Assembly: GCA_965237965.1 (NCBI GenBank)
Contig: CBDEGT010000001.1
Span: 744,001-808,000 of the forward strand
Source: UBA2988 sp965237965
GTDB lineage: Bacteria; Gemmatimonadota; Gemmatimonadetes; Longimicrobiales; Gaopeijiaceae
Length of the DNA: 64,000 bases
Reading direction: 5' to 3'
Part shown: positions 1 through 8,420 of the stretch, in pieces
Layout of the letters: every line of letters begins with the position of its first letter
Position numbering within the stretch: position 1 is the stretch's first letter
Notes under the pieces: generated by a model
Told to the model about the DNA's origin: nothing
The model's database searches: none
Seen by the model: the letters and a program-made list of their open reading frames with translations, nothing else
Made by a program: the position numbers and the translations under genes

Positions 1-215
1 CCACCCGCGCAGCCCTCGGCTCGGGCATCGTGATGGGTCTGGCATGGGCGGTGGGGTCCGTGGGTGTGATCGGCATCGGGGCTCTCGCCGACGTGGTGGG
101 TCCTCGCCCCGCAGCCTTGATGGCCCTACCGCTCCTCTTCGTCGCCACCGCCCTCGCCGCACATCCCTCGCTCGCGCCGCACGCGCGGGACGGGGGCCAC
201 GCGCGGGAGGCCTGA
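1..215 (+). CDS. MFS transporter, C-terminal end (partial)
   Basis: The reading frame is open from the left edge (codons from base 3) and ends at TGA 213-215, so only about 70 C-terminal residues are visible. They form two hydrophobic stretches separated by GALADVVGPR, which matches the GxLxDxxGxR loop between paired helices in the last part of major-facilitator transporters (fosmidomycin-resistance-like members look similar). The substrate cannot be told from this piece. The stop codon overlaps the ATG of the next gene, so the two are probably co-transcribed. Confidence 0.6.
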   Translation, partial: TRAALGSGIVMGLAWAVGSVGVIGIGALADVVGPRPAALMALPLLFVATALAAHPSLAPHARDGGHAREA

Positions 216-911
216 TGCCGCTCCGGCTCGAACCGGTTCGTGATCGCAAGCTCTATCGGCTCGCCAAGTCGGTACGCACGCAACCCACGCGAAAGGGGGA
301 GGTGATCTTTCGGTGCGGCGACCCCGGGGGTCAGGTTTTCTTGGTCCGCGAGGGGCACGTCTGTCTCCGGCTCGGGGCCCGACCGTGGCGCTCTCACGGC
401 AGCGGTCGCCGGCCCCTCCGAGCTGTTCGGCGAAGAGGGCATGATCCCGGGAGCGCTCAGGCCGTACACGGCCGTCGCGGGGGAGCGGGGCGGGGTGGTG
501 CCCCTCGACGGCCCCGCGGTGCGGGCAATCCTGCGCTCTTCGCAGCATACCTTGACGACGTACATCGAGGTGAAGGAGCGCGAGCTCGGCCTGCTCAGGG
601 CCGCGGCCGCCGGATCGCCCGGCCTGAGCGCGCGGCAGCGCCTGGCCGCGGTCGTCCTCGACCTCGTAGAGAGGCTGGGCGAGGCGGACGGCGACCGTAC
701 CCGCCTTCCGCACTGGTTCACGCACCGGGAGCTGGCCGACCTCGCGGGCGCGCACCGCTCGACCGTCACCACCTGCCTCAACGACTGGATCTGGCGTGGT
801 TTTCTGGACACACGGGGCCGGTCGCTCGTGCTCAACCCCACTGGGTTCCTCGCGCTACGGGAGCTGGCGACAGCGGCATCCTCGATTGACCGAATTTCGC
901 GCCAGGACTAG
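215..911 (+). pseudogene. Crp/Fnr-family regulator, interrupted by a frameshift
   Basis: Frame 1 from ATG 215 gives the start of a cyclic-nucleotide-binding-like beta-barrel (KGEVIFRCGDPGGQVFLVREGHVCLRLG). Near 375-395 the homology continues one base over (ALTAAVAGPSELFGEEGMIPGA) and runs to TAG 909-911. It ends in a winged helix-turn-helix (FTHRELADLAGAHRSTVTTCL). Removing one G from the GGGG run near 374-377 would join the two parts into a protein of about 230 residues, the usual Crp/Fnr size. It may be a true pseudogene or a homopolymer error in the assembly. No Fnr-type cysteine cluster is seen, so this is not an obvious oxygen sensor. Its ATG overlaps the stop of the upstream transporter. 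Confidence 0.7.
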
Positions 912-979
912 CTTCTCCCGTTCTCGGTCCGCCGATCGGCGAGCCCGCCTCCACGCCTCACAGAGTACCCCAGGCACGC

Positions 980-1675
980 ATGGCCAAGCGCCATCCCGTT
1001 TCCCGCCGTTCCCGACCCGCTCCGCCCGCGGCGCCCGAGGACATGCTCGTCGAGAAGACCCTCTGGTTCAGCGTATGGGCACGGGAGCACCGTCAGACCG
1101 TCACTCTAGCGGGCATCGCCCTCGCAGCGGTCCTCATCGGCACGTTCTACTACGTCAACTTCCGCGGGCAGCATCTCGAGCAGGCTGCGATCGAGTTCGA
1201 ACGCGTGCAGCAAAACGTCCTCATCGGCGACACCGCCGCCGCCAAGATCGAGCTCGCGCAGTACGTGCAGTCCTTCGGCGACACGCCGTATGCGGGCGAG
1301 GCCAGGCTGCTTCTGGGCCTCCTCTACCTGGAGACCAGCCAGGCCGACGAGGCCGTGGCGGTACTCCAGAACGCCGTCGACATGTCCGACCCGCTCGGGC
1401 TCCAGGCCGCGATCCTGCTCGCGAAGGCCCACGAGCAGTCGGGAGAGCTCGAGCAGGCCGAGCAGCTCCTGCTGCGCGTTGCGGACCGCGCTGACCTGGA
1501 CTTCCAGGTCCAGAACGCGCTCACCGACGCAGCGCGGCTACGACGGGAACGCGGAGACCCCGCCGGGGCCGCCGACCTCTATCAGCGCATCCTCGACGAG
1601 CTGGAAGACGCCGCCCCTCAACGGGGGGTCTTCGAGCTGCGCCTGGAGGAGGCACGCACGGCCGCAAAGGGCTGA
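980..1675 (+). CDS. Membrane-anchored tetratricopeptide-repeat protein
   Basis: 231 residues. A charged N-terminus is followed by one transmembrane helix at about residues 41-58 (VTLAGIALAAVLIGTFYYV) and then helical repeats of TPR type: pairs such as AEARLLLGLLYLETSQADEAVAVLQNA and LAKAHEQSGELEQAEQLLLR. The architecture (short cytosolic tail, single helix, TPR domain) resembles YfgM-like ancillary factors of the secretion or outer-membrane assembly machinery, but the similarity is only architectural and no function is assigned. It is the last plus-strand gene before the dif-like site and converges on the methyltransferase gene. Confidence 0.7.
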   Translation: MAKRHPVSRRSRPAPPAAPEDMLVEKTLWFSVWAREHRQTVTLAGIALAAVLIGTFYYVNFRGQHLEQAAIEFERVQQNVLIGDTAAAKIELAQYVQSFGDTPYAGEARLLLGLLYLETSQADEAVAVLQNAVDMSDPLGLQAAILLAKAHEQSGELEQAEQLLLRVADRADLDFQVQNALTDAARLRRERGDPAGAADLYQRILDELEDAAPQRGVFELRLEEARTAAKG

Positions 1676-1700
1676 AAGGCGACGACTTCTGCCAAATCTA

Positions 1701-1728
1701 AGTGCGCATAAGATATATTATGTAATGT
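1701..1728 (+). other. dif: dif site (XerC/XerD chromosome dimer resolution site)
   Basis: A 28-bp AT-rich island between two convergent genes has the 11-6-11 dif layout: left arm AGTGCGCATAA, 6-bp centre GATATA, right arm TTATGTAATGT. From memory of the E. coli site, the XerC arm shares GTGCGCATAA exactly and the XerD arm keeps TTATGT and 8 of 11 bases. Gene orientation flips here: plus strand to the left, nearly all minus strand to the right. That is what is expected at the terminus, where both replichores end. A tyrosine recombinase gene lies at 28844-29776. Confidence 0.85.
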
Positions 1729-1771
1729 TACAGACCGAGGGGCTCCCTCCCCATCTGAGCTTCACCGAACT

Positions 1772-2500
1772 TCAAACCCTCCGCCCGAGCAGCGCGATCC
1801 TCCGCCTGAGGAGCGGAACCGCCCCCATCAGGGTTCGCTCGATCTCCCGCAGCCCCGGTAGGTGCGACTCCGCGTAGTACGCCTTCTCGAGCACGAACCC
1901 CTCGGCTTCGAGCAGCCTCCGCAGTCGCTCCATCGACTTATAGTCCACGTGCGTGGGATCGGGCTTCAGAAGGATCCCCCTATTCTTGAGCACCTCGATG
2001 ACGTGGCCGCGATGGGGTGTCCAGATCGAGAAACGTCCCCCGCGCTTGAGCAGACGCCTTGCCTCAGCGACCACGCGTGCTGAGTCGCCCGGGTAGAGGT
2101 GCTCGAACAGGTCCGCCGCGATGACGAGGTCGAAGCCCTCCCCGGCCAGCCCCGTGGCCCCCGCGTCGGCCTGCACGAAGCGCACGTTGGCGAGGCCCCG
2201 GGCCTCCCGCCTCTGTTCGCAGAGCGCGACGCTTCTCGCGCTGAAATCCACCCCCACCACCTCGGCTACTCGCGGGGCGAGCGCCCACTCGAACGTGCCC
2301 CAGCCACAGCCGAGGTCCACCACATGCTCGTCCGGATGCGGATCGTAGACCTCGAGCACCTTGGCCACCCGGTAGCGTTGAAACGGGCTCGACAGGTCGG
2401 TGAGGTGCTCCGTGTCCACGTCGAAGTAGGTGGACCGGTCGTAGTAAGCAGCGTCGATCCGCTCTCGCGCGTCGGGTCCCCGCCGCTCAGCCGCTGTCAT
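1772..2500 (-). CDS. SAM-dependent class I methyltransferase
   Basis: 242 residues with the Rossmann methyltransferase motifs: motif I VVDLGCGWGTFEWAL at about residues 61-75, motif II VVGVDFSARSV, and the post-I/IV acidic segment GFDLVIAADLFEHL. C-terminal to these is the RLLKRGGRFSIWTPHRG strand typical of UbiE/class-I enzymes. The substrate is unknown. Its position next to glycosyltransferases suggests modification of a glycan or lipid carrier. It lies 6 bp after the stop of the GT2 gene, so it is the last gene of that operon, and it ends next to the dif-like site. Confidence 0.85.
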   Translation of the reverse strand: MTAAERRGPDARERIDAAYYDRSTYFDVDTEHLTDLSSPFQRYRVAKVLEVYDPHPDEHVVDLGCGWGTFEWALAPRVAEVVGVDFSARSVALCEQRREARGLANVRFVQADAGATGLAGEGFDLVIAADLFEHLYPGDSARVVAEARRLLKRGGRFSIWTPHRGHVIEVLKNRGILLKPDPTHVDYKSMERLRRLLEAEGFVLEKAYYAESHLPGLREIERTLMGAVPLLRRRIALLGRRV

Positions 2501-2506
2501 CCCCCC

Positions 2507-3373
2507 TCACAGCCGGCCGAGCACCTGCTGGATCCGCAGCCACCACACCCGCCACACGGCCTCGCGCACGATTCGCTTACTCATCTTCGACTCGCCGGTC
2601 TCGCGCTCGATGAACACGATCGGGACCTCCACCAGCCTGAATCCGCGCCGGAACGCCCGCAGCTTCAGCTCGATCTGAAAGGCATAGCCGTTGGACTGCA
2701 TGCGTCCGAGGTCGAGCGATTCGAGCACCTCGCGTCGGAAGCAATTGAACCCACCGGTCGCGTCGCGAACGGGCAGCCCGGTGATGGTACGCGCGTAGAA
2801 GCTGCCGAAGTAGCTGATCAGCAGACGGCTCATCGGCCAGTTCACGACGTTCACGCGGCCACCCACGTACCGAGAGCCGATCACGACCTCGCTCGAGCTG
2901 GCGACGGCGATGAAGGTCGGCAGGTTGTCCGGGTGGTGCGACATGTCGGCGTCCATCTCGAACACAAGCCGATACACGCGCTCGAGCGCCCAGCGGAAGC
3001 CGGCCAGATAGGCGCGGCCGAGCCCGTCCTTGGCCGCACGCCGAAGCACGTGCAACCGTGGTTCCGTGCGCGCCATTTCCTCCGCCAGATCCCCCGTGCC
3101 GTCCGGAGAGTTGTCGTCCACGACCAGAACTTCGATGCGCGGGTCCTCGTCCAGTACCAGGGGAACGATGCGCGGCAGGTTGTCGCGTTCGTCGTAGGTG
3201 GGCATCACGACGAGGAAACGGTCGGAGGAGGAGAACGCCACGGTTCCCTGCTCCTCGGGGTACACGGAGGGCGCCGGAGGGACCACGAGCCCGCCTGGAC
3301 GAAGCGTCTCGTGGCGAACGAACGGAGCCCCCGGCTCGCCACGACGTTCCGACCCAGACCTGCGCTCTGTCAC
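2507..3373 (-). CDS. GT2 glycosyltransferase, polyprenol-phosphate mannose synthase-like
   Basis: 288 residues starting at GTG 3373. The GT-A fold motifs are clear: FLVVMPTYDERDNLPRIV, VLVVDDNSPDGTGDLAEEM, the metal-binding DAD in FEMDADMSHHPD, and GGFNCFRREVLE. This is the pattern of DPM1-like enzymes, which transfer a sugar from NDP-sugar to polyprenyl phosphate on the cytosolic face. No C-terminal membrane helices are present. Before the IS256 element inserted, its GTG start overlapped the stop of the flippase-like gene upstream (reconstructed as GTGA). The insertion now separates them by 1.4 kb. Confidence 0.85.
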   Translation of the reverse strand: MTERRSGSERRGEPGAPFVRHETLRPGGLVVPPAPSVYPEEQGTVAFSSSDRFLVVMPTYDERDNLPRIVPLVLDEDPRIEVLVVDDNSPDGTGDLAEEMARTEPRLHVLRRAAKDGLGRAYLAGFRWALERVYRLVFEMDADMSHHPDNLPTFIAVASSSEVVIGSRYVGGRVNVVNWPMSRLLISYFGSFYARTITGLPVRDATGGFNCFRREVLESLDLGRMQSNGYAFQIELKLRAFRRGFRLVEVPIVFIERETGESKMSKRIVREAVWRVWWLRIQQVLGRL

Positions 3374-3381
3374 TCTGCCCC

Positions 3382-3389
3382 CTCCTGGC
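3382..3389. repeat. Target-site duplication, left copy
   Basis: CTCCTGGC immediately left of the insertion sequence. The identical 8 bp follow its right end at 4767-4774. An 8-bp direct repeat is the normal signature of IS256-family insertion, and the exact match points to a fairly recent event. Confidence 0.85.
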
Positions 3390-3418
3390 GAGGTAGGATC
3401 AAAAGGTGTGTAAAAAGA

Positions 3419-3492
3419 GAGGCGACGTACCTTTCCGCTGAGATTTAAACCAGCGAGCCCGGGTGACAGCCCGGGGAAAGGAACGTCGCCTC
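3419..3492 (+). promoter_or_regulatory. Long hairpin in front of the transposase start
   Basis: Arms 3419-3436 (GAGGCGACGTACCTTTCC) and 3475-3492 (GGAAAGGAACGTCGCCTC) are complementary over 18 bp with one mismatch. They enclose an inner CCCGGG/CCCGGG hairpin. The right arm ends at the base before ATG 3493. In RNA read through from outside the element the purine-rich stretch GGAAAGG would be buried, so the structure could limit transposase translation, as inverted repeats near the ends of IS10 and IS50 do. That role is an inference. Confidence 0.6.
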
Positions 3493-4737
3493 ATGAGAGA
3501 GGATATCGCGGGACCCCAGGGTGCGTCCAGCAGGCCGATGTGGGAGACGCTCGAGGGGATGGTTAGGGAGAAGGCGCAGGAGTTCATCCAACAGATCATG
3601 GAGGAGGAAGTCACGGAGTTGTTAGGCCGGGAGAAGTCAGAGCGCAGGAGTACGGTGGACTCGGCCGAGGGCTACCGCAACGGATATGGCAAGCCGAGGC
3701 GGTTGGCGATGAGCTCGGGCACGATCATGCTCCGACGCCCTCGGGTTCGGGGCGTCGAGGAGCGGTTCGAGAGTCGGGTGTTGCCGTTGTTCGCACGACG
3801 GACGAAGGAGCTGGGTGCTCTGCTTCCGGAGCTGTATCTGCACGGGCTGGCGGAGGGAGACTTCGAGCTGGCGATGCGGGGCCTGCTGGGCGAGGGGGCC
3901 CCGTTGTCGAAGTCTTCGATTCGGCGGCTGCGGGCGGGATGGACGGCGGAATTCGAGGAATGGTCGAAGCGCTCGCTGGCCGACCGTGAGGTCGTCTACG
4001 TCTGGGCGGACGGGATCTACGTGAAGGCGGGGCTCGAGCGGGACAAGGCAGCACTGCTGGTGGTTCTGGGCGCGATGCGAGACGGGACGAAGGAAGTGTT
4101 GGCCCTGAGATCGGGCTACCGAGAGTCGGTCGAGTCCTGGTCGGAGGTGTTGCGGGATCTGAAGGCACGCGGCATCGAGGCGCCCCGGCTTCTGATGGCG
4201 GACGGTAACGCGGCGATCTGGGGCGCAGTACGGCAGGTATGGCCTGAGGCGGGCGAGCAACGGTGCTGGAACCACAAGATGAGGAACGTGCTGGACCGGC
4301 TGCCGCAGCGGGAGCAGAGCGAGGCGAAGGATCTTCTCAGGGCCGTGGTCTACGCACCGAGCCGGTCCGAGGCTGTGAAGGCCCGCGAAGTGTTCGCCAG
4401 GCGCTACAGGCCGTGGTATCCGAAGGCGGTGGACGTACTCGAGGACGACTGGGAGCGGATGGTGGCGTTCCACGACTTCCCCGAGGATCACTGGAAGCAT
4501 CTACGCACGACGAACGTGGTCGAGAGCCCGTTCGCTGCGGTACGGCTCAGGACGACGGCGGCGAAGCGATTCAAGCGGGTCGAGAGCGCTACGGCGCTGA
4601 TCTGGAAGTTGCTCTTGGTGGCCGAGAAGCGCTTCCGAAGGCTCGACGCTCCTCACCTCCTCAAGGACGTGTTTGAAGGAAGGAAGTTCGAAGACGGAAA
4701 GCCCGTCTCAACCCAACAGCGGAAGAATGCCGCCTGA
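3493..4737 (+). CDS. IS256-family (mutator-type) transposase
   Basis: 414 residues from ATG 3493; an in-frame GTG at 3463 would add ten. The DDE catalytic residues appear in their family contexts: first Asp in VYVWADGIYVKAGLE, second Asp in RLLMADGNAAIWGAV, and Glu in the conserved RTTNVVESPFAAVRLRT. The zinc-like CWNHKMRNVLDRLP segment is also typical. The gene is intact, so the element may be active. ATG 3493 follows directly on a long hairpin; GTG 3463 lies in the hairpin loop, so the true start is uncertain. Confidence 0.93.
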   Translation: MREDIAGPQGASSRPMWETLEGMVREKAQEFIQQIMEEEVTELLGREKSERRSTVDSAEGYRNGYGKPRRLAMSSGTIMLRRPRVRGVEERFESRVLPLFARRTKELGALLPELYLHGLAEGDFELAMRGLLGEGAPLSKSSIRRLRAGWTAEFEEWSKRSLADREVVYVWADGIYVKAGLERDKAALLVVLGAMRDGTKEVLALRSGYRESVESWSEVLRDLKARGIEAPRLLMADGNAAIWGAVRQVWPEAGEQRCWNHKMRNVLDRLPQREQSEAKDLLRAVVYAPSRSEAVKAREVFARRYRPWYPKAVDVLEDDWERMVAFHDFPEDHWKHLRTTNVVESPFAAVRLRTTAAKRFKRVESATALIWKLLLVAEKRFRRLDAPHLLKDVFEGRKFEDGKPVSTQQRKNAA

Positions 4738-4742
4738 TACGT

Positions 4743-5777
4743 TTACACACCTATTGACCCAACCTCCTCCTGGCCGGTCTGGTCCGCGCTCCGCGCGAAG
4801 CCGGCCAGCCAAAACGCGCCCGCCGGGACGACTTCGACCATGGTGGTCCAAACGCGAGCAGCAATCGCCGCGAGCGCTGCGCCACCCGGACCCATGGTCG
4901 GTGACAAGAAGGCCACCAGGAAACCCTCTCGCACACCGAGCCCCGCAGGCGCGAACAGCATCAGGTACCCGAGCACGTACGCCGCCGCGAACGCCGGGCC
5001 GACCACGAGCACGCCACCCGGAAGCGACAACCCGCGCATCAGAAGCCAGAACGCAAGCGCGTACCCGGCCCAGTTGAGCGTGTAGAGGATGAGCCAGCGG
5101 AGCCCCCCGAACGCGCTCGCCGTGATGTCCAGAGGAGCGTCCCCGGGAACGCGCCGGAGCCAGAACCGGATTAGGGGGCGAAACACCCTCGGAACGCCCA
5201 CCCCGGCGATCACCAGGGCCGCGATCGCGATGAGCCACCCCTCCCGACCGTTGGCCGCCGGATTCGCGACCCGGATCGCCGGCAAACCGATCAGGGTGGC
5301 CCCGGCAAGCGCGACGGCCTGGCCCATCACCGCGGCTCCCGTGGCGACAGGGGCACTCACGCCCCGCGCCCGCGCAAGCAGCGCCAGCCCTGCGATCTGC
5401 CAGAGCTTGCCGGGTACGTACCGGCCCAGGTTGGCCACCAGATAGATGCGTACGGCTTCGCGCGCGGGCAACGCCGGACCCCCCAGATCACGCACCATGC
5501 TTCCCCAGATCCATCCTGACGCGCCGTAGCCGGCGGCCAGCGCCGCGCACGACGCCGCCAGCCAACCCCAGCGCACGACGAGGACCTCGCCGCCGGCCGC
5601 GAGCTGCTCCACCCCCGGACCCAGCCTCTCGAGGATGAGCCAGGTAACGAAAACCGTGAGCGCCAGCTGCAGGGTTCGCACGGCCGCGCGCCGGTGCCAC
5701 CGCGCCGGACCTCCACGGCGATCGGTCGTGGCCCGTGCATCCGTCGCCCCCGGCTCACGCCGTATCGGATCGTTCAC
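4743..5777 (-). CDS. LPG-synthase-TM / UPF0104-like integral membrane protein
   Basis: 344 residues with about eight hydrophobic helices. The family motif NLGRYVPGKLWQIAGLALLARARGVS (about 115-140) and the FAPAGLGVREGFLVAFL segment mark the lysylphosphatidylglycerol-synthase transmembrane domain family (AglD/UPF0104). Members without the synthetase domain are thought to move polyprenyl-linked sugars or lipids across the inner membrane. The start at 5777 overlaps the end of the YfhO gene. The last eight residues (EEVGSIGV or so) are encoded by the IS256 right end. The reconstructed original tail is EGAE, so function is probably unaffected. Confidence 0.8.
   Translation of the reverse strand: MNDPIRREPGATDARATTDRRGGPARWHRRAAVRTLQLALTVFVTWLILERLGPGVEQLAAGGEVLVVRWGWLAASCAALAAGYGASGWIWGSMVRDLGGPALPAREAVRIYLVANLGRYVPGKLWQIAGLALLARARGVSAPVATGAAVMGQAVALAGATLIGLPAIRVANPAANGREGWLIAIAALVIAGVGVPRVFRPLIRFWLRRVPGDAPLDITASAFGGLRWLILYTLNWAGYALAFWLLMRGLSLPGGVLVVGPAFAAAYVLGYLMLFAPAGLGVREGFLVAFLSPTMGPGGAALAAIAARVWTTMVEVVPAGAFWLAGFARSADQTGQEEVGSIGV
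4767..4774. repeat. Target-site duplication, right copy
   Basis: CTCCTGGC directly right of the insertion sequence, identical to 3382-3389. Deleting 3390-4774 restores the ancestral sequence, in which the flippase-like gene ended ...TGQEGAE and its TGA overlapped the GTG of the GT2 gene. Confidence 0.85.
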
Positions 5778-8349
5778 TCTGCCTACCTCGCACCAGCGCG
5801 ATCCCCACGGTGGCGACGAGCACGGACAACCCCAGCACCGAGCTCAGGAAGCCGGCTCGCAGGACCCCTGCGTCGTACCACATGACGACGTCGTGCCGGC
5901 CGGCCGTCACCGGAACCGCCCGCAGAGTATGGTATGCGCGTAGCACGGGAGCCTCGACGCCGTCTACGGTCGCGCGCCAGGCGGGATACCAGTTGTCGGC
6001 CACGACCAGGAGCGCGCTCGAGTTGGCTTCGACCGTGAACCGCTGTCGGTCGAGTCCGTTCTCGACCCAGGTGACCGTGCCGGGGACGGAATCGCCCGCG
6101 AGCGCCAGCGGTGGGGCCTCTGACAGCGTCACGGTGCCCGCCACGTCGAAGTCGGGGGCCAAGATGCGTGCAACCGCGCGCTCGTCGGCGATCACCTCGG
6201 CCGAGCCCACCAGACGGGCCCGGGGCAGCCCCGGATAGCGAAGCAGACTCTGAAAGACCGGGCCGCTCCCCGGGTTACTCCGTGCCACCACCTCGATCCC
6301 GGACGGTTCGCCCCCCTGTTGCGCGGTCGGCCAGATCAGGTACTGGATGGCGAGCACCTGGAGGATGTTCGGGCTGAGCAGATTCGCCGCGCCCCCGCTT
6401 CCCACCATCCCGATCAGCTCTCGGTAACGCGCCAGATCGTTCGGATGGTGGCCGCCCGCGAGCGGGATGCCGAAGGTCGCGGGGCCGACGTCCTGATCCG
6501 CGCCCACGGCGTGTACACGGAAGGGCGGCTCGATCGCCTCGCGACGGATCAGCTCGGCCACGATGGGATCGGGCTCCGTCAGCTGTCGAGGGTCGGCCGT
6601 CTGGATGAACGGTGCATCGACGCGCCAAAGATCGACCGCGACCAGCAGCGTGAGCCCGGCCACCAGCGCGCTCGCGGGCAGCCGGCCCGAGACCGCCGCC
6701 CGGGCGAGCCCCACCGTTCCCGCGGCCAGAACGGCCGCGATCAGGAAGCCGCGCGCCAAGAATGGCTTCAGCGTGGCCAGCGCGGCGGCCCGGGTCGGGT
6801 CGATGTCCCGGTACAGGAGGCCGGTCCAGATGCGGTCGAGTACCCCCGTCCCAGCGAGGAGCGCGCCGACCCCCAGCACGCCTGTCGCGATCCAGAGAAA
6901 CCGGCTCAGCGGGCGAACCGCGTCCGGGTCGTCGCCACCTGCGAGCGCGAGCAACCGGTCGACGCCGAACGCGCTCAGGGTGACCGCGGCGAACGAGAAG
7001 AGGAACGACACCATGGATGCCGCCCGGAAGAGCCGGATCCCGGGAAGCAGCGCGAACGCGAGGTGCCAGACCGGAGTGTGCGCACCGAGCGCGTACAGAA
7101 GAGCGAGGACACCGAGCGCGGCCAGGAAGAGGCGCAGCGCTTTCCGCCGCGCTCCGAAGAACGACACCCCCGCGAGCAGCAAGACCACCACGCCCGCGTA
7201 CTCGTGGTTCAGTTTGAAAAAATTGCGACCCCAATACGTGCCACTGGTCCAATCGGCGCCACCCGCGCTGTTGCCCACGAACTCGGGCACCGCCAGCGCC
7301 GCCACCTCCTCCGGGTGGAGTGACCACTGGGCGGCGTATTCCTTGTTCTCCTCGGGCGAGACGGTAGTCGTGGTCGCCGTCCGCCGCGAGAAGTCCGTCA
7401 CATAGCCCACCGACGGGATCAACTGCACGCCGGCAATGGCCGCGCCCACGACCGACGCGGCGAGAAACATGGAGAAGCGCCCACCCGCGCGTGTCCACGG
7501 TCGCGCCGCACTCGTGGGGTCCGCGGCGCGGGCCTCTTCGACGCAGCGGAATGCATAGAAGACCCCGGCCGCGCCGAAGAGGAAATACGCCATCTGGAAG
7601 TGGGTGGTCAAAATGACGAGCGATACGACACCGGAGACGCCTGCGTAGCCGAGCAGGGCCCGCGGGGCGAGGGGTCCGTGATCCGGTGAGTGGCGTGGCT
7701 CGTCGCCGGGTCGTGCGCGCGACCTGGCGATCGTCGCCTCCATCGCCCAGAACAAGAGCGGCGTCAACGAGGTGACGAACAGCTTTCCGTCGTGCCCCGG
7801 ATAGACCAAGGTCACCATGACGGGCGCGAGCAGCCAACCGACGCCCGCAACCAGAGCGGAACCCCGCGACGCGCCGAGTTGCCGGGTCCAGCCGTGCATG
7901 AAGATGCCGGCCGCGAAGACGTGCAGCACGAGCTTCCATCCGAGAGCCCGGTACGGCTCCATGAGAAAGAGCAGGAGCGCAGTTGGGTAGAGCGAGTCGC
8001 CACCGGAAAGCGCCTCCAAGAAGGGGACGCCTCCCAGCATGTACGGATTCCAGAGCGGGAAGTCTCCCGAGCGCACGGCTTCCGCGTAGAACTCGCGCGC
8101 GGTGTAACCGAGCGCCAGCGTGTCCTGCCCCAGCAGCATCCGGTTTGAAAAGACGAACCCGCCGAAGAGAGCGAGGGTGAGGATCGCGTAGAGCACCGGC
8201 GGCAGCCAGCGCGGGAGGCCGTCGTCCGGGGAGACGTCCACGCCTGGAAGGCCGCGCCCGACAGCTGGGCCGTCGCTCCCCGTCCCCGGGACGCGGCCCT
8301 CCACCTGGCCTCGAGCCCGGCCCGATCTCTTCCCTTTCCGCTTCGTCAT
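5755..8349 (-). CDS. YfhO-family multi-pass membrane protein
   Basis: 864 residues if started at ATG 8349 (MTKRKGKRSG); an upstream in-frame ATG at 8367 is possible but less likely. A basic N-terminus precedes a dozen or more hydrophobic segments, including LALFGGFVFSNRMLLGQDTL. The loops YPTALLLFLMEPYRALGWKLVLHVFAAG and LLVVADNWYPAWRATVDG are characteristic of the YfhO family, which is linked to glycosylation of teichoic acids and other glycans in Firmicutes. Here it probably serves as a GT-C-like enzyme using the polyprenyl-phosphate sugar from the DPM1-like gene nearby. The end overlaps the next gene's start by 23 bp. Confidence 0.8.
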   Translation of the reverse strand: MTKRKGKRSGRARGQVEGRVPGTGSDGPAVGRGLPGVDVSPDDGLPRWLPPVLYAILTLALFGGFVFSNRMLLGQDTLALGYTAREFYAEAVRSGDFPLWNPYMLGGVPFLEALSGGDSLYPTALLLFLMEPYRALGWKLVLHVFAAGIFMHGWTRQLGASRGSALVAGVGWLLAPVMVTLVYPGHDGKLFVTSLTPLLFWAMEATIARSRARPGDEPRHSPDHGPLAPRALLGYAGVSGVVSLVILTTHFQMAYFLFGAAGVFYAFRCVEEARAADPTSAARPWTRAGGRFSMFLAASVVGAAIAGVQLIPSVGYVTDFSRRTATTTTVSPEENKEYAAQWSLHPEEVAALAVPEFVGNSAGGADWTSGTYWGRNFFKLNHEYAGVVVLLLAGVSFFGARRKALRLFLAALGVLALLYALGAHTPVWHLAFALLPGIRLFRAASMVSFLFSFAAVTLSAFGVDRLLALAGGDDPDAVRPLSRFLWIATGVLGVGALLAGTGVLDRIWTGLLYRDIDPTRAAALATLKPFLARGFLIAAVLAAGTVGLARAAVSGRLPASALVAGLTLLVAVDLWRVDAPFIQTADPRQLTEPDPIVAELIRREAIEPPFRVHAVGADQDVGPATFGIPLAGGHHPNDLARYRELIGMVGSGGAANLLSPNILQVLAIQYLIWPTAQQGGEPSGIEVVARSNPGSGPVFQSLLRYPGLPRARLVGSAEVIADERAVARILAPDFDVAGTVTLSEAPPLALAGDSVPGTVTWVENGLDRQRFTVEANSSALLVVADNWYPAWRATVDGVEAPVLRAYHTLRAVPVTAGRHDVVMWYDAGVLRAGFLSSVLGLSVLVATVGIALVRGRQSERSDTA

Positions 8350-8420
8350 GTGCGCTTCTTCATGCACGCCTCTTCAAACGCGAAAGCCTCGCGGAACGGT
8401 CGTAGGCGACCCCCCAGCAG

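Larger units (their letters stand above)
3390..4766 (+). mobile_element. IS256-family insertion sequence, complete
   Basis: 1377 bp bounded by 25-bp inverted repeats (3390-3414 and 4742-4766) that differ at three positions. Both ends read GAGGT(A/T)GG(A/G)TCAA followed by (A/T)AGGTGTGTAAA. It is flanked by the 8-bp duplication CTCCTGGC and carries one intact transposase. Size, end structure and duplication length all fit IS256. It sits exactly at the former junction of two overlapping genes of the polysaccharide cluster, lengthening the C-terminus of one and separating the other from its upstream partner. Confidence 0.92.

Noticed and set aside
2099..3448. 449-codon plus-strand open frame
   Set aside because: It runs antisense to the methyltransferase and GT2 genes, which have clear motifs; its composition (His/Arg-rich) is that of a high-GC shadow frame.
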